Assembly (NCBI RefSeq): GCF_007859635.1 | Contig: NZ_CP042306.1 | Coordinates: 3,339,026 to 3,403,025, forward strand | Source of the DNA: Sphingomonas panacisoli | Lineage (GTDB): Bacteria > Pseudomonadota > Alphaproteobacteria > Sphingomonadales > Sphingomonadaceae | Reading direction: 5' to 3' | Length of the DNA: 64,000 nucleotides | In this document: in pieces, positions 19,462 to 28,249 of the stretch | Layout of the letters: the number at the start of each line of letters is the position of its first letter | Numbering within the stretch: the first letter of the stretch is position 1 | Notes under the pieces: model-generated | Told to the model about the DNA's origin: nothing | Database searches by the model: none | Seen by the model: the letters and a program-made list of their open reading frames with translations, nothing else | Translations under genes and position numbers: made by a program

Positions 19462-19860
19462 TTACACCAGTGTCAGTGGCGCTTCCAGCCCATGAACTTG
19501 ATCGGCGGTGATCCCGAACAGCACGACCGGCCCGAACAGCCTTTCTCCCGTCTCGACCGTCGCGCCCTCGATCGCCTCGCGCACCCGGAGCGGCGGGACG
19601 AGCCGCCGCACCGCGACCTGCGCGCCGTGCCGTTTGAGCACCGCGATCGCACCGCTTCCCGCGACCAACGCCGCGCCGCCGTCGCCCGACACGAGCGCGC
19701 GACCGGCCTCGAACCCGACCAATGCTTCTTCCGCGAACCGCCGCGCATCGTCCTCGTTCGCGATCCGACTCTGGCCGAGCTTGAGCATGCGCGCGATCCC
19801 CGCCAGCGCGAAAATCGCGACGAGCGAGCCGATCAGCGTGACGATCTGGTCGTGCGTCAC
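19462..19860 (-). CDS. Membrane-anchored hypothetical protein
   Basis: A 132-residue protein beginning with a single hydrophobic segment (IVTLIGSLVAIFALAGIARML, about 6-26) and followed by a soluble domain rich in alternating hydrophobic residues (FEAGRALVSGDGGAALVAGSG). No family is recognised. The ATG overlaps the upstream gene's stop (19857-19860) and the stop lies 10 bp before the hydroxylase start, so it belongs to the same operon. Confidence 0.6.
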   Translation of the reverse strand: MTHDQIVTLIGSLVAIFALAGIARMLKLGQSRIANEDDARRFAEEALVGFEAGRALVSGDGGAALVAGSGAIAVLKRHGAQVAVRRLVPPLRVREAIEGATVETGERLFGPVVLFGITADQVHGLEAPLTLV

Positions 19861-20285
19861 GCCTGCGCCGCCAGTTGGTCGAGCAACGGCCGCAACCCGC
19901 TGAGGTCATACCCCGCGCCGGCGCCTTTCTCGATCAACGCATCGGGCGCATCGCCCATCCGCGCGCGGGCCAGCGCCCACAGATTGCACGACCGCGTCCC
20001 CGATCGGCAGAACGCGAGGACCGGCCCGTCTGCGCTTTCGAGGACATCGACCATTGCGGAGATTTGCGGGTGGCTGAACCCAGCCTGCCCGATCGGGATC
20101 GCGGTGTAGGTGAGGCCGGCACCCTCCGCCGCGGTGCGGATCGCATCGCCTGCGGGCTGACCGTCCTGCTCGTCGTCGGGCCGGTTGTTGACCACCGCCA
20201 CGAACCCCGCCGCCTTGATCGTGGCGATGTCCTCAGGCTGAATCTGCGGCGCGACCGAAATGCTGTCGTCGACCTTGCGAATCAT
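19857..20285 (-). CDS. TIGR01244 family phosphatase/sulfurtransferase-like
   Basis: A 142-residue protein of the DUF442/TIGR01244 family, related to the N-terminal phosphatase domain of Blh-type proteins. The start MIRKVDDSISVAPQIQPEDI and VVNNRPDDEQDGQP are typical, and the phosphate-loop cysteine lies in LAFCRSGTRSCNLW (about residues 90-103). The family is often called a dual-specificity phosphatase-like or sulfur transferase; the substrate is unknown. It overlaps its neighbours by four bases on both sides. Confidence 0.85.
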   Translation of the reverse strand: MIRKVDDSISVAPQIQPEDIATIKAAGFVAVVNNRPDDEQDGQPAGDAIRTAAEGAGLTYTAIPIGQAGFSHPQISAMVDVLESADGPVLAFCRSGTRSCNLWALARARMGDAPDALIEKGAGAGYDLSGLRPLLDQLAAQA

Positions 20286-20542
20286 AGTTCCACCTTCTCG
20301 AAGTCCTTGAGTGCGTCACGCACAGCCGGGTTGCGGCGATAGAGCTTGCGCAGGCGATCGAGCTCGCGATCGCTGCCGGTGCATTCCTTCTTCGCGCCGG
20401 CCTCGATCTGGCGGCGGCGAACGGGATCTTCCGAATATTCGCCGCGCCAATGGTCGCAGCCCTGGCGGCGCTCGATAAAGCGCGTGACGGCGGGCGGCAG
20501 CGCGCTCGCCGATGCAGCCAATGCAAACGCGAATACAATCAT
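20282..20542 (-). CDS. Small exported hypothetical protein
   Basis: An 86-residue protein with a short signal-like start (MIVFAFALAASASALPPAV) and a charged, probably helical remainder (DRELDRLRKLYRRNPAVRD, KDFEKVEL). Two cysteines are present (GCDHW and KECTGS). No family is recognised. Four-base ATGA overlaps with recQ upstream (20539-20542) and the TIGR01244 gene downstream support a real, co-translated gene. Confidence 0.65.
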   Translation of the reverse strand: MIVFAFALAASASALPPAVTRFIERRQGCDHWRGEYSEDPVRRRQIEAGAKKECTGSDRELDRLRKLYRRNPAVRDALKDFEKVEL

Positions 20543-22308
20543 GCCGCCTCCCGGATCACTTGCAGGAACGCGTCACCATAAGCCTCCAGCTTGCGTTCGC
20601 CCACGCCCGAAATCGTGCCGAGCGCCGACAGGCTGCCGGGCTTCATCGCCGCCATGTCGCGCAGCACCGAATCGTGGAAGATGACGTAAGGCGGCACCTT
20701 GCCTTCCTGCGCGAGTTCGCGGCGCTTGTCGCGCAACGCCTCGAACAGCGGATCGCCGATCGGATTCGCGCCGCCCCCGGCACTCCCGCGCCGTCGGCGT
20801 TCGCGCTTGGGCGGTACGATCAGCGACAGCTCAGCCTCGCCCTTGAGCAGCGCCTTGGCCGCAGGCCCGAACTCCAGCCCACCGAAATCGTTGGCACGCA
20901 AGGCGTCCTTGAGCAGCAGTGCGCGCGCGACCGGCTTGATCAGCGCGGCTTCCTCCGCGCCATCCACGATTCCGAATACCGACAGCGCCTCGTGGCCATT
21001 CATGAGCGACCGCTCGCTCGACTGGCCGGTCAGGATGCTCTCGATATAGCCGACGCCGAAGCTCTGCCCGGTGCGGAACACCGCCGACAGGAACTTCTGC
21101 GCAACCGTCGTGGCATCGGTCGCCGCGGGCGGGTTGAGGCAATTGTCGCAATTGCCGCAATTGTCCGGGGCGTCGTCGCCGAAATGCGCGAGCAGCAGCT
21201 TGCGGCGGCATCCGGCGGTTTCAACCAGCGCACCGAGCGCACTCAGCCGCGCGCGTTCGCCCGGCTGGCGCGCGGTCTCGACCTCGTTCATCCGCTGACG
21301 CGCCTTGGCGAAATCCTCCGCGCCCCAGAACAGATGCGCCACCGCCGGGTCGCCGTCGCGGCCCGCGCGGCCGGTTTCCTGGTAATAGGCCTCGATCGAC
21401 TTGGGCAGCCCGGCATGCGCGACGAAGCGGACGTCGGGTTTGTCGATCCCCATCCCGAACGCCACCGTCGCGACGATCACCATGTCTTCGCTGGCGACGA
21501 AATCGGCCTGGTTCTTCGCGCGGATCGGCGGTTCGAGACCGGCGTGATAAGCGCGCGTCGGCCGCCCGGTCTTGGCCAGCGCCTCGGCCAATTTCTCGGT
21601 CGCCGCGCGCGTCTGGGCATAGACGATCCCCGGCCCCGGCTGTTCAGCGATCAGGTCGGCGATCTGGCGCGTCGTATTGTCCTTCGCGCTTATCGCGTAA
21701 CGGATGTTGGGGCGGTCGAAACCGGCGACGATCAGGCCGTCCTTGGGGATACCGAGCTGGTCGAGGATATCGGCGCGGGTGTGCGTATCGGCCGTCGCGG
21801 TCAGCGCGAGCCGCGGCACGTCGGGAAAGCGATCGAGCAAGGGCCGCAGCAAGCGATAATCGGGGCGGAAATCGTGTCCCCATTCGCTGACGCAATGCGC
21901 TTCGTCGATCGCGAAGAGGCTGAGCTTGCCGCGCTCCAGCAGGTCGCGGAAATCCGAACCGGATGCCCGCTCCGGCGCGACATAGAGCAGGTCGAGCTCG
22001 CCATCGAGGAACCGCCCGCGCGTCTCCGCCCGGTTCTCGTCGACACTGGTCAGGGTCGCCGCCCGAATCCCGACCGCCTCCGCCGCACGCAACTGGTCGT
22101 GCATCAGCGCGATCAGCGGGCTGACGACAACGCACGTCCCCTCCAACATCACCGCCGGCAACTGATAGCATAACGACTTGCCCGCCCCGGTCGGCATCAC
22201 CGCCAGCGTCCGCTCGCCCGCCAGCACGCGCGACACGACACTTTCCTGCACCCCGCGAAACGCCGGGAAGCCGAAGGTCGAATGGAGCACGGAAACGGGA
22301 TCGGTCAT
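20539..22308 (-). CDS. recQ: ATP-dependent DNA helicase RecQ
   Basis: A 589-residue 3'-5' superfamily 2 helicase acting in recombination repair. The helicase core carries MPTGAGKSLCYQLP (Walker A, about 38-51), AIDEAHCVSEWGHDFRP (DEAH box and aromatic-rich loop), and QETGRAGRDGDPA (motif VI). The RQC zinc site is seen as CRRKLL followed by DNCGNCDNCLNPP. A C-terminal HRDC domain starts at about 510 (LFEALRDKRRELA). It heads the six-gene leftward operon. The adjoining small genes have no obvious DNA-repair role. Confidence 0.95.
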   Translation of the reverse strand: MTDPVSVLHSTFGFPAFRGVQESVVSRVLAGERTLAVMPTGAGKSLCYQLPAVMLEGTCVVVSPLIALMHDQLRAAEAVGIRAATLTSVDENRAETRGRFLDGELDLLYVAPERASGSDFRDLLERGKLSLFAIDEAHCVSEWGHDFRPDYRLLRPLLDRFPDVPRLALTATADTHTRADILDQLGIPKDGLIVAGFDRPNIRYAISAKDNTTRQIADLIAEQPGPGIVYAQTRAATEKLAEALAKTGRPTRAYHAGLEPPIRAKNQADFVASEDMVIVATVAFGMGIDKPDVRFVAHAGLPKSIEAYYQETGRAGRDGDPAVAHLFWGAEDFAKARQRMNEVETARQPGERARLSALGALVETAGCRRKLLLAHFGDDAPDNCGNCDNCLNPPAATDATTVAQKFLSAVFRTGQSFGVGYIESILTGQSSERSLMNGHEALSVFGIVDGAEEAALIKPVARALLLKDALRANDFGGLEFGPAAKALLKGEAELSLIVPPKRERRRRGSAGGGANPIGDPLFEALRDKRRELAQEGKVPPYVIFHDSVLRDMAAMKPGSLSALGTISGVGERKLEAYGDAFLQVIREAA

Positions 22309-22333
22309 CGTGGCCGATGTAGCCGTGCCGGAC

Positions 22334-23239
22334 TCAGACTTCCATCAGGTCGCGGCCGATAACGACTTCGCCGGCGAAATTGGTGCGCACCGCGGCCAGC
22401 CACATCGCGTCGGTCACTTGCGGGCCGCCGGGGACGAGGTGCGAGAGGACGAGCTTCTTCACGCCCGCGCGTTTGGCGACCAGCCCGACTTCCTCCGCGC
22501 TGGTGTGGCTGCGACGGAGATGATCGGCGAGGGTCGGGGCATTTTCGCCTGCCATCCTGGAGATTGCGGGGGCGTAGATCGCTTCGTGGATCAGCAGGTC
22601 GGCGCCCTTGGCCAGCGCGACGAGAGTGTCGGAGTAGCGCGTGTCGCCGGAGATCACGATCGAGCGTGCCGGCGTGTCGAAACGATAGGCGAAGGCGGGC
22701 TTGATCGTTTCGTGATCGACCAGGCAGCTCGTGACCGACGTCCCGCCGTCGCGCACCACGATGCCGGGGTCCGCGCGCTCGTCGATATGGACCAACGGCG
22801 CGAGCGGGATGCGGCCCTCCTCGCGGATGCGACCCGCGATGTCGTAGGCGAACGACGCGAGCTGATCGCGCACGATCTGCGCGATCGGCGGCGGGCCATG
22901 GACCGTCACCGGCGTTTTTAGCCCCGAACTCCACGCCAGTTCGATCAGCGTGCCGACATCCGCCATATGGTCGCTGTGATTGTGTGTGACGAAGATCCGC
23001 GCGACCGTGTCGAGCGGCACGCGCGCCTTGGCGAGCTGGTTGGCGACGCCGTTGCCGCAATCGACCACCCACGCCTGGCCGTCGATCTCGATCAAGGTCG
23101 CGGGCGCGGCGCGACCGGGGCCGGGCGTCGGCCCGCCCTTGGTGCCGAGCAATACGACACGGACGCGTGGGGCCGGCACTGCACCGATCAGCGGTAACGC
23201 GGCCAGGCCGCCCAGGATTTGTCTGCGCGTCGCTTGCAT
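22334..23239 (-). CDS. Exported MBL-fold metallo-hydrolase
   Basis: A 301-residue metallo-beta-lactamase-fold protein resembling the RNase Z/arylsulfatase-like branch. The N-terminus has a twin-arginine-like signal (TRRQILGGLAALPLIGAVPAP), suggesting periplasmic location. Metal ligands are THNHSDHMAD (about residues 84-93), SGDTRYSD with the bridging Asp, and the C-terminal His in LVLSHLVPGG. An N-terminal VVLLGTKGGPTPGPGR is typical of this subgroup. The substrate is unknown; the exported location argues against tRNA processing. Confidence 0.85.
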   Translation of the reverse strand: MQATRRQILGGLAALPLIGAVPAPRVRVVLLGTKGGPTPGPGRAAPATLIEIDGQAWVVDCGNGVANQLAKARVPLDTVARIFVTHNHSDHMADVGTLIELAWSSGLKTPVTVHGPPPIAQIVRDQLASFAYDIAGRIREEGRIPLAPLVHIDERADPGIVVRDGGTSVTSCLVDHETIKPAFAYRFDTPARSIVISGDTRYSDTLVALAKGADLLIHEAIYAPAISRMAGENAPTLADHLRRSHTSAEEVGLVAKRAGVKKLVLSHLVPGGPQVTDAMWLAAVRTNFAGEVVIGRDLMEV

Positions 23240-23287
23240 GCCGTCACGCTATCGCCGATTGGCGACGCCTGCCAGCGGAGACCGAGC

Positions 23288-23563
23288 ATGCCCGATACCG
23301 TGACCGACAATCGCGCCGAACACGAATTCGAACTCGACGTGGACGGCCTGCGCGCGATCGCGGCGTATCAGCTGGAAGGCGACACGATCGTCTTCACGCA
23401 TACGTTGGTCCCGAAGAAGCTCGAGGGGCGCGGGGTGGGATCGAAGCTGATCCGCGGCGCCCTCGACGCCGCGCGCGACCGCGGGCTCAAGGTCGTCCCG
23501 CAATGCCCGTTCGTGAAGGCGTATATCGAGCGGCACAGCGAGTATCGGGATTTGCTCGCCTAG
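23288..23563 (+). CDS. GNAT-like N-acetyltransferase (YjdJ/COG2388 type)
   Basis: A 91-residue single-domain acetyltransferase-like protein. The acetyl-CoA loop appears as PKKLEGRGVGSKLIRGAL (about 45-62), followed by GLKVVPQCPFVKAYIERH, which is the usual ending of this short 'GNAT family/YidJ' class. The ATG at 23288 is preceded by GCGGAGACC; the longer frame starts inside the divergent MBL gene. The substrate is not known. The stop shares CTAG with the convergent gene's stop (23560-23563). Confidence 0.85.
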   Translation: MPDTVTDNRAEHEFELDVDGLRAIAAYQLEGDTIVFTHTLVPKKLEGRGVGSKLIRGALDAARDRGLKVVPQCPFVKAYIERHSEYRDLLA

Positions 23564-24354
23564 CGCAGATAATTACGTTCGCGCAGGAAGGCGGCAACGG
23601 ACGACACGAAATCGGGGTCGTCCTTGGCAAAGCGCCGGGAGACTTCGCCCTTGGCCTGGGCGAATTGGCCGAGGCGCGCGGCGTCCGCGAGATACCCGGC
23701 GCACGCACCGTGCGCCGAGACGGTATCCTGGGCAAAACAGGCCTTCCGCGCCTTCGCCATATCGGCCACGAACAATCGACGAAACACCGGTTCGGTCGAG
23801 ATGTCGGTCGCCTTGCCGGCGCGTATCGTCATGATCTGCGGCGGCGCCCAACTGCAGGCGTAGCAGTCGAACTTATAGAGGAGCGCGTTGTCGACGAACT
23901 GAAAGTCGGCGACGCCGTCACCCGACGCATCCTTCGGCCAAACCGCACCGTCCCCGTCCCAGATGCCTAGGTCGATCGGTTTGAAACCTCTGTCGCCGCG
24001 CAAAGCGACGACGATGTGCATGCAGCAGTGCGCGCCACCCGTCCATGCCTGGACGATCACGCTGGATGGAGCGCCCCGCACCAACGGCCCGATGGCGATG
24101 CTGGTCCCGTAATGCGCGATCGTGTCGTCGTTGCTGATGCGAAGTACCGGGGTGCCGGGCGCGGAAATCGTGAAGACCGGTGCCGAATCGCTGTCCTTAC
24201 CGCTCAGGCTAACGCGTACCGTCACGTCGCCCGACCTGAAGCTGCGCGTACCGCCTTCGGCCTTCCATTCGACGAACTTGGCGGGGGCGATGGTGCGAGG
24301 AACGGGCGCCGCACCGATCGCCAGCAACCCTGCCAAACCGATCAGCCACCGCAT
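23560..24354 (-). CDS. Exported cysteine-containing hypothetical protein
   Basis: A 264-residue protein with a signal peptide (MRWLIGLAGLLAIGAAPVP). Residues 25-60 are beta-rich; a CCMH-like motif (GGAHCCMHIVVAL, about 105-117), FDCYACSW (about 165-172), and two later cysteines suggest disulfides or a metal site. The pattern DGDGAVWPKDASGDGVADFQF is calcium-loop-like. No named family is recognised. It is convergent to the GNAT gene and lies directly downstream of the ABC exporter gene on the same strand. Confidence 0.65.
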   Translation of the reverse strand: MRWLIGLAGLLAIGAAPVPRTIAPAKFVEWKAEGGTRSFRSGDVTVRVSLSGKDSDSAPVFTISAPGTPVLRISNDDTIAHYGTSIAIGPLVRGAPSSVIVQAWTGGAHCCMHIVVALRGDRGFKPIDLGIWDGDGAVWPKDASGDGVADFQFVDNALLYKFDCYACSWAPPQIMTIRAGKATDISTEPVFRRLFVADMAKARKACFAQDTVSAHGACAGYLADAARLGQFAQAKGEVSRRFAKDDPDFVSSVAAFLRERNYLR

Positions 24355-24363
24355 CGCACTCTC

Positions 24364-26178
24364 CTATTCCGCCGCCAGCGCCTCTTCGCGTTCGCGCGCC
24401 TGGCGTGCCCACATCTCCGCATACAAACCGCGTTTGCGCAACAGTTCGGCGTGCGTGCCGCGCTCGGCGACCTGGCCCGCCTCCAGCACGACGATCTGGT
24501 CGGCATGGACCACGGTCGACAGGCGATGCGCGATGACGATCGTCGTGCGGCCGCGCTCGATCGCCTGCAACGTATCAAGGATTTCTCCTTCGGTGCGGCT
24601 GTCGAGCGCGCTGGTCGCTTCGTCGAGGATCAGGATCGGCGGGTCCTTGAGCAAGGTGCGCGCGATCGCGACGCGCTGCTTCTCGCCGCCCGACAGCTTG
24701 AGCCCGCGCTCGCCGACGCGCGTGTCATACTGGTCGGGCTGTCGCTCGATGAACCCGGCGATCGCAGCACCCTGCGCCGCGCGGACGATCTCTTCCTCGC
24801 CAGCGCCCTCGCGACCGTACGCGATGTTGTAGCCGATCGTGTCGTTGAACAGCACGGTGTCCTGCGGGACGATGCCGATCGCGGCGCGCAACGATGCCTG
24901 GGTGACCTCCGCGATATCCTGATCGTCGATCGTGATCCGCCCGCCGGTCAGGTCGTAGAAGCGATACATCAGCCGCGCGAGCGTCGACTTGCCCGCGCCC
25001 GACGGCCCGACCACCGCCAAAGTCGTCCCCGGCGCGATGTCGAGGTCGATGCCTTTCAGGATCGGCATACCGGGATCATAGCCGAACTGGACGTTCTCGA
25101 ACCGGACATGTCCCTTGCCGACTTGCAGCGGCTGGGCGTTCGGTGCATCGACTACCTCCGCGCCGGTATCGAGCAGGTCGAACATCGCGCCCATGTCGAT
25201 CACGCCCTGGCGGATCGTGCGATAGACCATGCCGAGCAGGTCGAGCGGGCGGAACAGCTGCGACAGCAGGGTCGACACGAACACCGCATCGCCCGCCGAA
25301 AAGCGCCCCTGGCTCCAGCCCCACACGACGAACGCCATTCCGCCGCCGAGCATCACGTTGGTGATCGCCGCCTGGCCGATGTTGAGCAGCGCCAGGCTGT
25401 TCTCGCTCTTGACCGCGGCGTTGGCATAAGCGTGGATCGCGCTATCGTAGCGCCGCGCCTCGCGCTCCTCCGCGCCGAAATATTTGACCGTTTCGAAGTT
25501 GAGCAGCGAATCGACCGCATGCGCCACCGCGCCGGTATCGAGGTCGTTCATGCGCGTACGCAACGCATTGCGCCAATCGGTCACCATGCGCGTGAACCAG
25601 ATGTACAGCGCGACCATCGCGACCGTGGCGGCGACCAGCCACGCGCCGAAATTGACCCAGAAAATGCCGAGCACGAGCCCGAGCTCGAGTACCGTCGGCG
25701 CGATGTTGAACAGCATGAAGTACAGCATCGTGTCGATGCTTTTGGTCCCGCGCTCGACCACCTTGGTGACCGCCCCGGTACGGCGTTCGAGGTGGAAGCG
25801 CAGCGACAGCCGGTGAAGGTGCCGGAAAACCGTCGCCGCCAGCCGCCGGGTCGCTTCTTGCCCGACCTGCTCGAACACGACGTTACGGAGGTTGTCGAAC
25901 AAAGTCGTCGACAGCCGCGATGCCGCGTAACCCAGCACCAGCGCGACCACGATCCATACCGCGCCACGATCGCCCCCGGCCATGCGATCGACCGCATATT
26001 TGAGCGTGTAGGCCGCGCCGAACACCTGGACGAGCTTCGACAGCAAGACGAAGCCCATCGCGCCGACGATCCGCACCTTCAGCATCGGCGCGTCGGCGGG
26101 CCAGAGATAGGGAAGGAACCGCCGGAGCGTCGGGATCAGCGGACGATCCTTGGTCGGCGGGGTGGCAACGGGCGGCAT
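24364..26178 (-). CDS. Atm1-type ABC exporter (ATPase-permease fusion)
   Basis: A 604-residue half-transporter with six membrane helices followed by an ATP-binding domain. The nucleotide-binding half shows VVGPSGAGKSTLARLM (Walker A), KLSGGEKQRVAIARTLL (signature) and PPILILDEATSALDSRT (Walker B). The transmembrane part carries ERRTGAVTKVVERGTKSID, characteristic of the Atm1/HMT1/ABCB7 group, which exports glutathione-linked or iron-sulfur/heavy-metal species from the cytoplasm. The ATG at 26178 is chosen over one 18 codons upstream, whose extra residues have no family similarity. It probably sits on its own transcript divergent from the small gene at 26260. Confidence 0.9.
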   Translation of the reverse strand: MPPVATPPTKDRPLIPTLRRFLPYLWPADAPMLKVRIVGAMGFVLLSKLVQVFGAAYTLKYAVDRMAGGDRGAVWIVVALVLGYAASRLSTTLFDNLRNVVFEQVGQEATRRLAATVFRHLHRLSLRFHLERRTGAVTKVVERGTKSIDTMLYFMLFNIAPTVLELGLVLGIFWVNFGAWLVAATVAMVALYIWFTRMVTDWRNALRTRMNDLDTGAVAHAVDSLLNFETVKYFGAEEREARRYDSAIHAYANAAVKSENSLALLNIGQAAITNVMLGGGMAFVVWGWSQGRFSAGDAVFVSTLLSQLFRPLDLLGMVYRTIRQGVIDMGAMFDLLDTGAEVVDAPNAQPLQVGKGHVRFENVQFGYDPGMPILKGIDLDIAPGTTLAVVGPSGAGKSTLARLMYRFYDLTGGRITIDDQDIAEVTQASLRAAIGIVPQDTVLFNDTIGYNIAYGREGAGEEEIVRAAQGAAIAGFIERQPDQYDTRVGERGLKLSGGEKQRVAIARTLLKDPPILILDEATSALDSRTEGEILDTLQAIERGRTTIVIAHRLSTVVHADQIVVLEAGQVAERGTHAELLRKRGLYAEMWARQAREREEALAAE

Positions 26179-26211
26179 CGGCACCCCATGTAGGTGCGCG
26201 CACGCGTTCAG

Positions 26212-26237
26212 GGAACCGCCAACGCTGTCCATCGGTT
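26212..26237 (+). promoter_or_regulatory. Weak candidate EcfG-type stress promoter
   Basis: GGAAC at 26212-26216 followed after 16 bases by CGGTT (26233-26237) resembles the alphaproteobacterial general-stress promoter GGAAC-N16/17-CGTT, with one inserted or altered base in the -10. It lies 23 bp before the small gene at 26260. The deviation at -10 keeps this tentative. Confidence 0.25.
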
Positions 26238-26259
26238 TTGCCTACCGACGGAGGACAGT

Positions 26260-26490
26260 ATGAGTTCGATATTCTACGTCATCGCGATCATGGGCTGCGG
26301 CGACGGCCAGACGCAATGCGCGCAACAGCGGATCGAGACGGTCCGGTACGCCAATGCGGCGCAATGCCAGGCGGCGATGCCCGCGGCGCTCCAGCGCAAC
26401 ACCGACCTCGATTTTCCGACGCTGACCGCCGCCTGCCGCCAGGTCGGCACGTCGATGGCGGATCGTCCGGGCAGGGATCGCCGCGGTTGA
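26260..26490 (+). CDS. Small cysteine-rich hypothetical protein
   Basis: A 76-residue protein beginning MSSIFYVIAIMGCGDG, with four cysteines in total (CGDGQTQC, AQCQ, AACRQ). The ATG at 26260 has a strong GGAGG site six bases upstream. The first 12 residues are hydrophobic and could be a short signal or anchor. No family is recognised, but the pattern of spaced cysteines resembles small sphingomonad periplasmic proteins. Confidence 0.6.
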   Translation: MSSIFYVIAIMGCGDGQTQCAQQRIETVRYANAAQCQAAMPAALQRNTDLDFPTLTAACRQVGTSMADRPGRDRRG

Positions 26491-26522
26491 TCGCGGGCGG
26501 CTGACGCGGCTACGCACGCCGC

Positions 26523-26933
26523 ATGCGTAAGGTTATCGGTATCATCGTCGGGTTGGTCGTTGCAGTTGCGGCGATCGATTTCGCCTGGGGACTGGCGGCG
26601 CGCTGGTTTCCTTCGCCGATCGATCCGGGGGCGGACGTCGATATCCTTGCGACCTACGTCATCCGCATGCCGTTGGCGGCCAAGTTGATGGTCGTGGCGG
26701 GGTGGTTGATCGCGGGGCTTGCGGCGGCGTTCATCGCCTTGCGGATATCGCAATGGCGGCCCGCCGGCTGGATCGTCGGCGTCGTGATCGTCGCGCTCGG
26801 CGTCTGGAACCTGACGCAACTCGCCCAGCCATGGTGGATGCAGGTGATGAGCTTCGTGGCGCCCCTGCTCGGCTGCTGGCTGGCCGAACGGCACTTTCAC
26901 CGGGCGCGGCCCGGCGACCCCTTAATCAACTGA
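26523..26933 (+). CDS. Four-helix integral membrane hypothetical protein
   Basis: A 136-residue protein with four predicted membrane segments (about residues 3-22, 48-68, 79-97, 104-120) and short charged loops. No catalytic motif or family is recognised. It follows the small cysteine-rich gene by 32 bp and could be co-transcribed. Its end overlaps the convergent 71-residue gene by 12 bp. Confidence 0.6.
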   Translation: MRKVIGIIVGLVVAVAAIDFAWGLAARWFPSPIDPGADVDILATYVIRMPLAAKLMVVAGWLIAGLAAAFIALRISQWRPAGWIVGVVIVALGVWNLTQLAQPWWMQVMSFVAPLLGCWLAERHFHRARPGDPLIN

Positions 26934-27137
26934 CGCGGGTTCTTCCGGCTCGGCCATCGGCAGGGCCCAGCGGATCTGGTCGCGCAACATCGCCTCCAGT
27001 TCGTCGGCGCCGGTATTGTGCGCGGCGGCGCGCTTGCGGAGCAAGGTGACCAGCAACGACGCACGATCGGCCGGGGGCGCGGGTTCGGCCCGCCCACCAT
27101 TCAGCGCACGCGATAATTTGAGCGAAAGCATCGTCAT
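26922..27137 (-). CDS. Small conserved-looking hypothetical protein
   Basis: A 71-residue protein: MTMLSLKLSRALNGGRAEPA, then a helical stretch ASLLVTLLRKRAAAHNTGADELEAMLRDQIRWALP. The helical part resembles short DNA-binding or regulatory peptides but matches no family I can name. It lies 59 bp downstream of crtB on the same strand and may be on the carotenoid transcript. Confidence 0.5.
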   Translation of the reverse strand: MTMLSLKLSRALNGGRAEPAPPADRASLLVTLLRKRAAAHNTGADELEAMLRDQIRWALPMAEPEEPASVD

Positions 27138-27196
27138 AAGAGGCGTTTAGCGGCGTCGTCCTTGTCGCTTCGCCAAGGCTTTTGGTTAGCGCCGCG

Positions 27197-28150
27197 TCAA
27201 CCGCGTGGCCGCACCCATAATGTCGGGTCGCGCGGCGCGGGCGGATAGAGGCTTTTGCGTCGCAACGCCTGCCCCCCGGCGCGCGCGATCCAGCGCAGCT
27301 TGGCGGCCGCCGAGGTGCCGACGCGATGGTCCCAGGCATGTTCGCCGCCCGCCACGACCGCACGCCCGATATCGCCATAGATGCCCGCCGCAGCGAGCAC
27401 CGCCCAAGCGGCGCGGAACGACAGCTTGGGCGTGCCGACCCGCGCGCTCGCCTCATAGTCCCCGGCATATTCGACCAGCCACTTGGCCAGCACGGCAAGC
27501 CGTTGGCGAAACGGCGGCTTCATGTGCTGGCCGGGCGGAAAGTCCATCTCGACCAACCATTCCTCGGGGAGGTAACAGCGCCCGCCGCGATCGTCCTCCT
27601 CCACGTCGCGCGCGATATTGGCCAGCTGGAACGCGATGCCCAGGTCGCAGGCACGGTCGAGCGTTTCCTCGTCCTCAGGCGAGACACCCATCACCACCGC
27701 CATCATGCAGCCGACGACGCCCGCGACGTGATAGCAGTACCGATACAGGTCCTTCTCCGACCGCGGCCGCCAATCCTCGAGATCGAGCCGGAACCCCTCG
27801 ACCATGTCGTGCGCGAATTGAGGGGGCAAGTTGGTCTCCGCCGCGACGATGCGCAGCGCATCGAACGCCGGATCGCCGACCACCTCGCCCGCCAGCGCGG
27901 CTTCGGTCATCGCCCGCATTCGCGCCAGCCGCTCGGCGGGATCGGGAACATGACTCAGTGCGTGGCCGTGATCCTGCCCGTCGGCGAGGTCGTCGCACCG
28001 CCGGCACCAGGCGTAGAGCAGCCACGCCCGCTCGCGCGTCCGCCGATCGAACAGCAGGGAGGCGGCGTAGAAACTCTTCGACCCCTTCGCGATCGACTCG
28101 CGCGCCGTCGCGACGATCGCCGCGCGGGAGGGGAGGTCGGTGTTATTCAT
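27197..28150 (-). CDS. crtB: Phytoene synthase
   Basis: Condenses two geranylgeranyl diphosphates into 15-cis-phytoene, the first committed carotenoid step. The product is 317 residues from the second of two adjacent ATGs (28150); the ATG at 28153 has only 4 bases to the GGAG site, while 28150 has 7. Metal-binding aspartates are in WCRRCDDLADGQD (about 49-61) and ANIARDVEEDDRGGRCYLP (about 178-196). SKSFYAASLL is the usual N-terminal signature. It is the last gene of crtY-crtI-LOG-crtB, and its ribosome-binding site is supplied by the palindromic repeat at 28154. Confidence 0.95.
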   Translation of the reverse strand: MNNTDLPSRAAIVATARESIAKGSKSFYAASLLFDRRTRERAWLLYAWCRRCDDLADGQDHGHALSHVPDPAERLARMRAMTEAALAGEVVGDPAFDALRIVAAETNLPPQFAHDMVEGFRLDLEDWRPRSEKDLYRYCYHVAGVVGCMMAVVMGVSPEDEETLDRACDLGIAFQLANIARDVEEDDRGGRCYLPEEWLVEMDFPPGQHMKPPFRQRLAVLAKWLVEYAGDYEASARVGTPKLSFRAAWAVLAAAGIYGDIGRAVVAGGEHAWDHRVGTSAAAKLRWIARAGGQALRRKSLYPPAPRDPTLWVRPRG

Positions 28151-28153
28151 CAT

Positions 28154-28233
28154 TGTGCTCCGGCGCAGGCCGGAGCGCTGGCCTCGTCGGCTTCGCTCGC
28201 GATTGCCAACGCTCCGGCCTGCGCCGGAGCACA
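28154..28233. repeat. Palindromic repeat, 24-bp perfect arms (crtB/LOG)
   Basis: The 24-bp arm at 28154-28177 (TGTGCTCCGGCGCAGGCC...) is the exact reverse complement of 28210-28233, with 32 bases between. Each arm itself contains a shorter CCGGCGCAGGCCGG dyad. The same sequence recurs at 30493-30568 with 22-bp arms. It occupies the crtB/LOG junction, and its left arm supplies the GGAG ahead of crtB. Confidence 0.9.
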
Positions 28234-28249
28234 GCGGAATTAGAGCGTG

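Noticed and set aside
24016..26193. A 725-codon plus-strand frame opposite the ABC exporter
   Set aside because: Antisense shadow; the ABC protein has complete ATPase motifs.
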